From positions 1-8,179 of the forward strand of contig JAEETR010000093.1 of assembly GCA_016286595.1 (NCBI GenBank): DNA of 8,179 nucleotides. The letters run 5' to 3'. The DNA is from Oscillospiraceae bacterium. GTDB lineage: Bacteria; Bacillota; Clostridia; Oscillospirales; Oscillospiraceae. The position numbers were made by a program, and so were the translations under genes. The notes under the pieces were generated by a model. That model worked only from the letters and a program-made list of their open reading frames with translations, was not told the DNA's origin and searched no databases. The stretch's first letter is position 1, and every line of letters begins with the position of its first letter. Below, piece after piece: positions 5,343 through 8,179 of the stretch.

Positions 5343-6754
5343 GCAGTCTGCTCCGGTCCGCTCTCGCTGTACAGCGGGAAGGTTATTGTGAAGCGCATGC
5401 CGCCCTCTTCCCTGTTGACCGCGGTCACGTCGCCGTCGAAGCTGCGGACGATGGAGTAGACTATCGAAAGGCCAAGGCCGGAACCGCCCATCTCCCGGGA
5501 TCGGGCCTTGTCGACCCGGTAGAACCGGTCGAAGATGTGGGGCAGATCCTCCTCCGGTATGCCGAAGCCGGTATCGTCCACCATGAGCACGGCGTTCTCC
5601 CCGTCGTTTTCCAGAGTCACGTTCACGCTGCCGTCGTCATAGTTATATTTTATGGCGTTTTCCACCACGTTGAGCACCACGCGGTATATGTCGTCCTCCG
5701 CGGCGCTTATGACGCAGTTCTCCGCCAGAGTGAACGACAGCGTCACGCCCTTTTCCGCGGCTATGGGCAGCAGCACCCGCATTGCCCGGGAGGCCATCTG
5801 TCCCACGTCCACCGCGACCCGTCCCGACTCACTGGCGTTGTCCAGCCTTGTGAGAGTCAGCAGTTCCTCTGTGGTATGGGCAAGGCGCTCCGCCTCGCCG
5901 CCTATGTCGTTGACGAACTCCAGCATGGTCTTTCTGTCCATGTTCTCGTTCTGCACGATACTGTCGCTAAGAAGCCGGATGGAGGCCAGGGGCGTTTTCA
6001 GTTCGTGGGAGGCGTCGGCTACGAAGCGGCGGCGTATCTCCTCGTTGCTCTGCAGGCGGTCGGTGAGGCTGTTGAATTCCTCGGACAGCCGGGCCAGCTC
6101 GTCGTGGCCGCGCACGTTTATGCGGTAGTTGTACTCGCCCTCCCGGACGGTCTGTATGGCGTCGAGCACCCGGCGGATGCGGTAGGAGATTGTGCCGGAG
6201 AATATAAGGCTCAGCACCAGCGCCAGGAAGCACACCGCCACGCTTATCTTGAGCATATCGTCCCGCAGGCCGATGATTATATCGCCCTGCTCCGTGTCCC
6301 GCTCGTAGACGCACACCGCGCCCACCACCATGCTCCTTGACATTATGGGCACGCAGGCGTAGCTGTAAAACACCCCGTCGTCAAAGGTGGAGAGGAAGGA
6401 GTTTTTTCCCTCAAGGGCAAGGCTTATCACCCGGGATTCCTCTTCTCCGCCGGTGTGGGAAAGGCCGGACTCAAAGTATATCTCCCGTCCCTCCGGATTG
6501 ACCACCGTTACGTCCGTCAGGCCGCTGGTATCCAGCAGGTCCACCACCTGCTTCACTCCGTCGTACGAGACCTTTTCAAGCGCCTCCAGGGAATTGCCGA
6601 TGGTGGCCGCCTGGGCCATGAGGCTGGTGCGCTTTGAAACGAACACCAGCTCCCTGGACTGGATGGGCGGATAGATGTTGAGTATCACCAGGGCCACGGC
6701 CACTATGGCCACGTAAGTCAGGAAAAACTTCGTGCGCAGGCCGAAGATGGTCAT
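5339..6754 (-). CDS. Sensor histidine kinase (HAMP-HisKA-HATPase) of a two-component system
   Basis: This 471 aa protein has a transmembrane segment at ~10-28, an extracytoplasmic region of about 140 residues, and a second transmembrane segment at ~168-188. HAMP (~189-240) and the kinase core follow. The external region (DVTVVNPEGREIY..., VGAVCVYERD) resembles a Cache/PAS-like sensor fold; this is inferred from pattern only. The H-box is FVADASHELKTP with the phospho-accepting His250. The ATP-binding domain shows the N-box NVVENAIKY (Asn366), G1 DTGFGIP (~394-400), F-box FDRFYRVD (~409-416) and G2 GGSGLGLSI (~423-431). All catalytic boxes are intact. It should autophosphorylate on His250 and pass phosphate to the response regulator encoded 16 bases upstream. 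The ATG at 6754 has no good ribosome binding site, so translation may be coupled to the regulator gene. The arrangement resembles PhoR/WalK-type kinases but lacks a separate cytoplasmic PAS domain; the stimulus is unknown. Confidence 0.96.
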   Translation of the reverse strand: MTIFGLRTKFFLTYVAIVAVALVILNIYPPIQSRELVFVSKRTSLMAQAATIGNSLEALEKVSYDGVKQVVDLLDTSGLTDVTVVNPEGREIYFESGLSHTGGEEESRVISLALEGKNSFLSTFDDGVFYSYACVPIMSRSMVVGAVCVYERDTEQGDIIIGLRDDMLKISVAVCFLALVLSLIFSGTISYRIRRVLDAIQTVREGEYNYRINVRGHDELARLSEEFNSLTDRLQSNEEIRRRFVADASHELKTPLASIRLLSDSIVQNENMDRKTMLEFVNDIGGEAERLAHTTEELLTLTRLDNASESGRVAVDVGQMASRAMRVLLPIAAEKGVTLSFTLAENCVISAAEDDIYRVVLNVVENAIKYNYDDGSVNVTLENDGENAVLMVDDTGFGIPEEDLPHIFDRFYRVDKARSREMGGSGLGLSIVYSIVRSFDGDVTAVNREEGGMRFTITFPLYSESGPEQTA

Positions 6755-6770
6755 GCGGCGGGACTTTGCG

Positions 6771-7457
6771 TTATCCCTTGAAATAGTAGCCCACCCCCCA
6801 CTTGGTCAGTATGAGCTCAGGCTCGGAAACGTTCTTCTCCAGCTTGTCGCGCAGGCGGTGGACGTGGACGTCCACGGTGCGGATATCTCCCCGGTAGTTC
6901 TCTCCCCAGATGATCTCCAGCAGTTTTTCCCTGCTGTAAAGGCGGCCGGGGTTGCGCATGAGCAGTTCCAGCACGTCGAACTCCTTGCCGGTGAGTTCCA
7001 CCTTCACTCCGTCCTTGACGGCGGTGCGCTGGTTCACGTCCAGCGTTATGCCCTCGGCGGAGATGGTACTGGACTGGGCCTGTGCGATGTTCTGAGCCTT
7101 GGCGGCGCGGCGCAGCAGCGCTCTTACCCGGGCGTTGAGTTCCAGGATGTTGAAGGGTTTGGTTATATAGTCGTCGGCGCCGTACTCGAAGCCGATGAGC
7201 TTGTCCATATCGTCGGAACGGGCGGTGAGCATGATTATGGGCACGTTTGAGAACTCGCGGATCTGGCGGCAGGCGTGAAGACCGTCCTGCTTGGGCATCA
7301 TAAGGTCCAGGATGATGGCGTCGAAATCGCCCTCGCGGGCAAGGCGCACCGCCTCCTCGCCGTCATAGCCCACCTCTACCTGATAGCCCTCGTTCTCAAG
7401 GTTGAACTTTATCCCCTTGACAAGCAGTTTTTCATCGTCGACAACAAGTATCTTCAT
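6771..7457 (-). CDS. OmpR/PhoB-family response regulator
   Basis: The protein is 228 aa, the usual length for the family, from ATG 7457. AAAGGAGGG at 7474-7466 lies 8 nt upstream. The receiver domain (1-~115) has the acidic pair Asp7-Asp8, phospho-acceptor Asp51 (IILDLMMP), Thr78 (MLTAR) and Lys100 (ITKPF). The C-terminal winged-helix domain (~130-228) shows ELTGKEFDVLELL, then RTVDVHVHRLRDKLE (recognition helix ~193-207) and the wing end GVGYYF. All signalling residues are intact. It is predicted to bind DNA as a dimer after phosphorylation by the kinase encoded just downstream. Sequence features recall WalR/PhoP-type regulators, but I cannot assign an ortholog. Its ribosome binding site overlaps the stop codon of the upstream ComEA-like gene (TAAAGGAGG), suggesting translational coupling. 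Confidence 0.97.
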   Translation of the reverse strand: MKILVVDDEKLLVKGIKFNLENEGYQVEVGYDGEEAVRLAREGDFDAIILDLMMPKQDGLHACRQIREFSNVPIIMLTARSDDMDKLIGFEYGADDYITKPFNILELNARVRALLRRAAKAQNIAQAQSSTISAEGITLDVNQRTAVKDGVKVELTGKEFDVLELLMRNPGRLYSREKLLEIIWGENYRGDIRTVDVHVHRLRDKLEKNVSEPELILTKWGVGYYFKG

Positions 7458-7472
7458 ATGCCCTGCCCTCCT

Positions 7473-7871
7473 TTACACCGTAATAAGATCGCTGATATTC
7501 CCGTAAAGCTGTTCTCCTATGCCGCTGACCCTCATGATATCCCGCGTCTCGGCAAATTCGCCGTTCTCCTCACGGTACCGCACTATCCTCTCCGCCAGGG
7601 TCCTGCCGATGCCCGGCAGGGTCATAAGTTCTCCAACTCCGGCGGTGTTGACGTTCACCCTGTCGGCTTCATCATCGCCGGAGGCACGGTCCGCCCCGCC
7701 GTATTCCGGGCCGCCGGAACGGGCGTAGGGCAGCCGTTCCGACCCGGGGACCGCCGTGGTAATCACCACCTCGCGGCCGGCATAGCTTCTGCCCAGGAAA
7801 AATCCCGCGGCGAAAACCGCTATCGCGGCGCATACCGAGACCGCGATGATCTCTTTTCTGCCAAATTTCAT
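7473..7871 (-). CDS. Membrane-anchored ComEA-like helix-hairpin-helix protein
   Basis: This 132 aa protein starts at ATG 7871, with AGGA 7 nt upstream. Residues ~8-27 form a single hydrophobic segment after a short basic N-terminus (MKFGRK), so it is probably a membrane anchor with the rest outside. Residues ~30-70 are a low-complexity Gly/Ala/Asp linker. Residues ~72-132 form the ComEA-type double helix-hairpin-helix: VNVNTAG, then LPGIGRTLAERI (~85-96), then VSGIGEQLYGNI (~115-126). Both GIG hairpins are intact. ComEA proteins bind double-stranded DNA at the cell surface for uptake in transformation. Compared with Bacillus ComEA (about 205 aa) this one is short and lacks the beta-grasp-like (SLBB) middle domain. 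No comEB or comEC is adjacent. It is the first gene of an operon with a response regulator and histidine kinase. DNA uptake, or a different envelope role for the fold, are both possible. Confidence 0.85.
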   Translation of the reverse strand: MKFGRKEIIAVSVCAAIAVFAAGFFLGRSYAGREVVITTAVPGSERLPYARSGGPEYGGADRASGDDEADRVNVNTAGVGELMTLPGIGRTLAERIVRYREENGEFAETRDIMRVSGIGEQLYGNISDLITV

Positions 7872-7900
7872 CCAGTCGTCCTAAAATTCTTCTCATAATG

Positions 7901-7929
7901 TTGATTTTACTGAGAAAATTATATATTAT
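7901..7929 (+). promoter_or_regulatory. Promoter for the D-Ala-D-Ala carboxypeptidase gene
   Basis: The plus strand has TTGATT (-35, 7901-7906), a 17 bp spacer and TATTAT (-10, 7924-7929). Transcription would start near 7936, giving a leader of about 75 nt before ATG 8011. The leader has a five-pair hairpin (GCCGC 7983-7987 / GCGGC 7991-7995) just ahead of the ribosome binding site. The region overlaps the opposite-strand promoter base for base. Confidence 0.65.
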
Positions 7930-7946
7930 TATAACGACAAAAACAA
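7918..7946 (-). promoter_or_regulatory. Promoter for the comEA-like/response regulator/kinase operon
   Basis: The minus strand has TTGTTT (-35, 7946-7941), a 17 bp spacer and a perfect TATAAT (-10, 7923-7918). The start would be near 7911, giving a leader of about 40 nt before ATG 7871. Another TATAAT at 7933-7928 has no suitable -35 box. No promoter or terminator is visible between the three genes, so this should drive the whole operon. Confidence 0.75.
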
Positions 7947-8010
7947 TATGTTTTGCGACTGTCAGTCTACATTATTTTCGCTGCCGCTCAGCGGCGCTTC
8001 GGGAGATACC

Positions 8011-8179
8011 ATGAACGTACGGAAAAGACTTATTTCTTCGGCAGCCTTCGCGCTGGCGCTGGCGTGTCTTATATCGCTTATGCCTGTGAACGCCCGGGCT
8101 GCCGACGCCATAGATATCCAGGCCGGAGCGGCCATACTCGTCGAGGCCAACACCGGCAAGGTGCTGTACGTAAAGAACG
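8011..8179 (+). CDS. D-alanyl-D-alanine carboxypeptidase (peptidase S11), N-terminal part only
   Basis: ATG 8011 is preceded by GGGAG at 8001-8005, and the frame runs off the right edge after 56 codons. Residues 1-30 are a typical Sec signal peptide: basic MNVRKR, a hydrophobic core, then a likely cleavage after ARA (ARA-AD, near residue 30). The mature start 'AAILVEANTGKVLYVKN' matches the conserved first strand of PBP5/DacF-type carboxypeptidases, where 'DAxTGxVLY.KN' precedes the SxxK active site. The active site itself lies beyond the window. These enzymes trim the terminal D-Ala of peptidoglycan stem peptides outside the membrane. The gene is divergent from the two-component operon, with overlapping promoters. 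It could be another serine-type penicillin-binding protein of similar start, but the S11 family fits best. Confidence 0.82.
   Translation, partial: MNVRKRLISSAAFALALACLISLMPVNARAADAIDIQAGAAILVEANTGKVLYVKN

Noticed and set aside
5537..6340. Plus-strand frame antisense to the histidine kinase
   Set aside because: Same kind of antisense artefact; all kinase boxes are intact on the other strand.
1..8179. CRISPR arrays, insertion sequences, phage integrases or plasmid functions
   Set aside because: No spaced direct repeats, transposase or integrase motifs, or terminal inverted repeats were seen on either strand.

Overview
The window looks like chromosomal DNA of a moderately GC-rich Firmicute, most likely a member of the Clostridia (Oscillospiraceae or a relative). 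This is inferred from AGGAGG-type ribosome binding sites, sigma-A promoters with near-consensus -35/-10 boxes and 17-18 bp spacers, compact hairpin-plus-T-run terminators, a tRNA with encoded CCA, and the families present. No phage, transposon, CRISPR or plasmid functions were seen. Species cannot be named from this sequence alone.

Layout. (1) Bases 2-211, plus strand: the C-terminal end of an unfinished gene, probably a glycerophosphodiester phosphodiesterase, closed by a bidirectional terminator at 223-257. (2) Bases 273-3065, minus strand: two separately promoted and separately terminated cyclic-di-GMP genes. These are a multi-TM GGDEF diguanylate cyclase (1848-3065) and a multi-TM HD-GYP phosphodiesterase (273-1595). 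(3) Bases 3215-4258, minus: a DUF362 protein with its own extended -10 promoter and terminator. (4) Bases 4497-5006, minus: a small XRE-type regulator with two C-terminal membrane segments, in DNA that looks more AT-rich than its surroundings. (5) Bases 5194-5278, minus: tRNA-Leu(UAG) with a near-perfect promoter whose -35 box overlaps the stop codon of the upstream kinase gene. (6) Bases 5339-7871, minus: an apparent operon of a membrane-anchored ComEA-like helix-hairpin-helix protein, an OmpR/PhoB-type response regulator and a sensor histidine kinase. (7) Bases 8011-8179, plus: the start of a secreted D-alanyl-D-alanine carboxypeptidase, divergent from the operon. The two promoters overlap at 7901-7946, with their -10 boxes directly abutting.

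How the genes may work together. The GGDEF and HD-GYP proteins are predicted to make and degrade the same second messenger, and they carry look-alike membrane input domains, so they could form a locally encoded opposing pair. The two-component system shares a promoter region with a cell-wall carboxypeptidase gene, so a role in envelope sensing is possible but unproven. Almost every gene or operon is insulated by its own promoter and terminator, which I could place from the sequence. Most of the window is recognisable housekeeping or signalling content. I did not find convincing evidence of a wholly new system; the more unusual points are in the findings.
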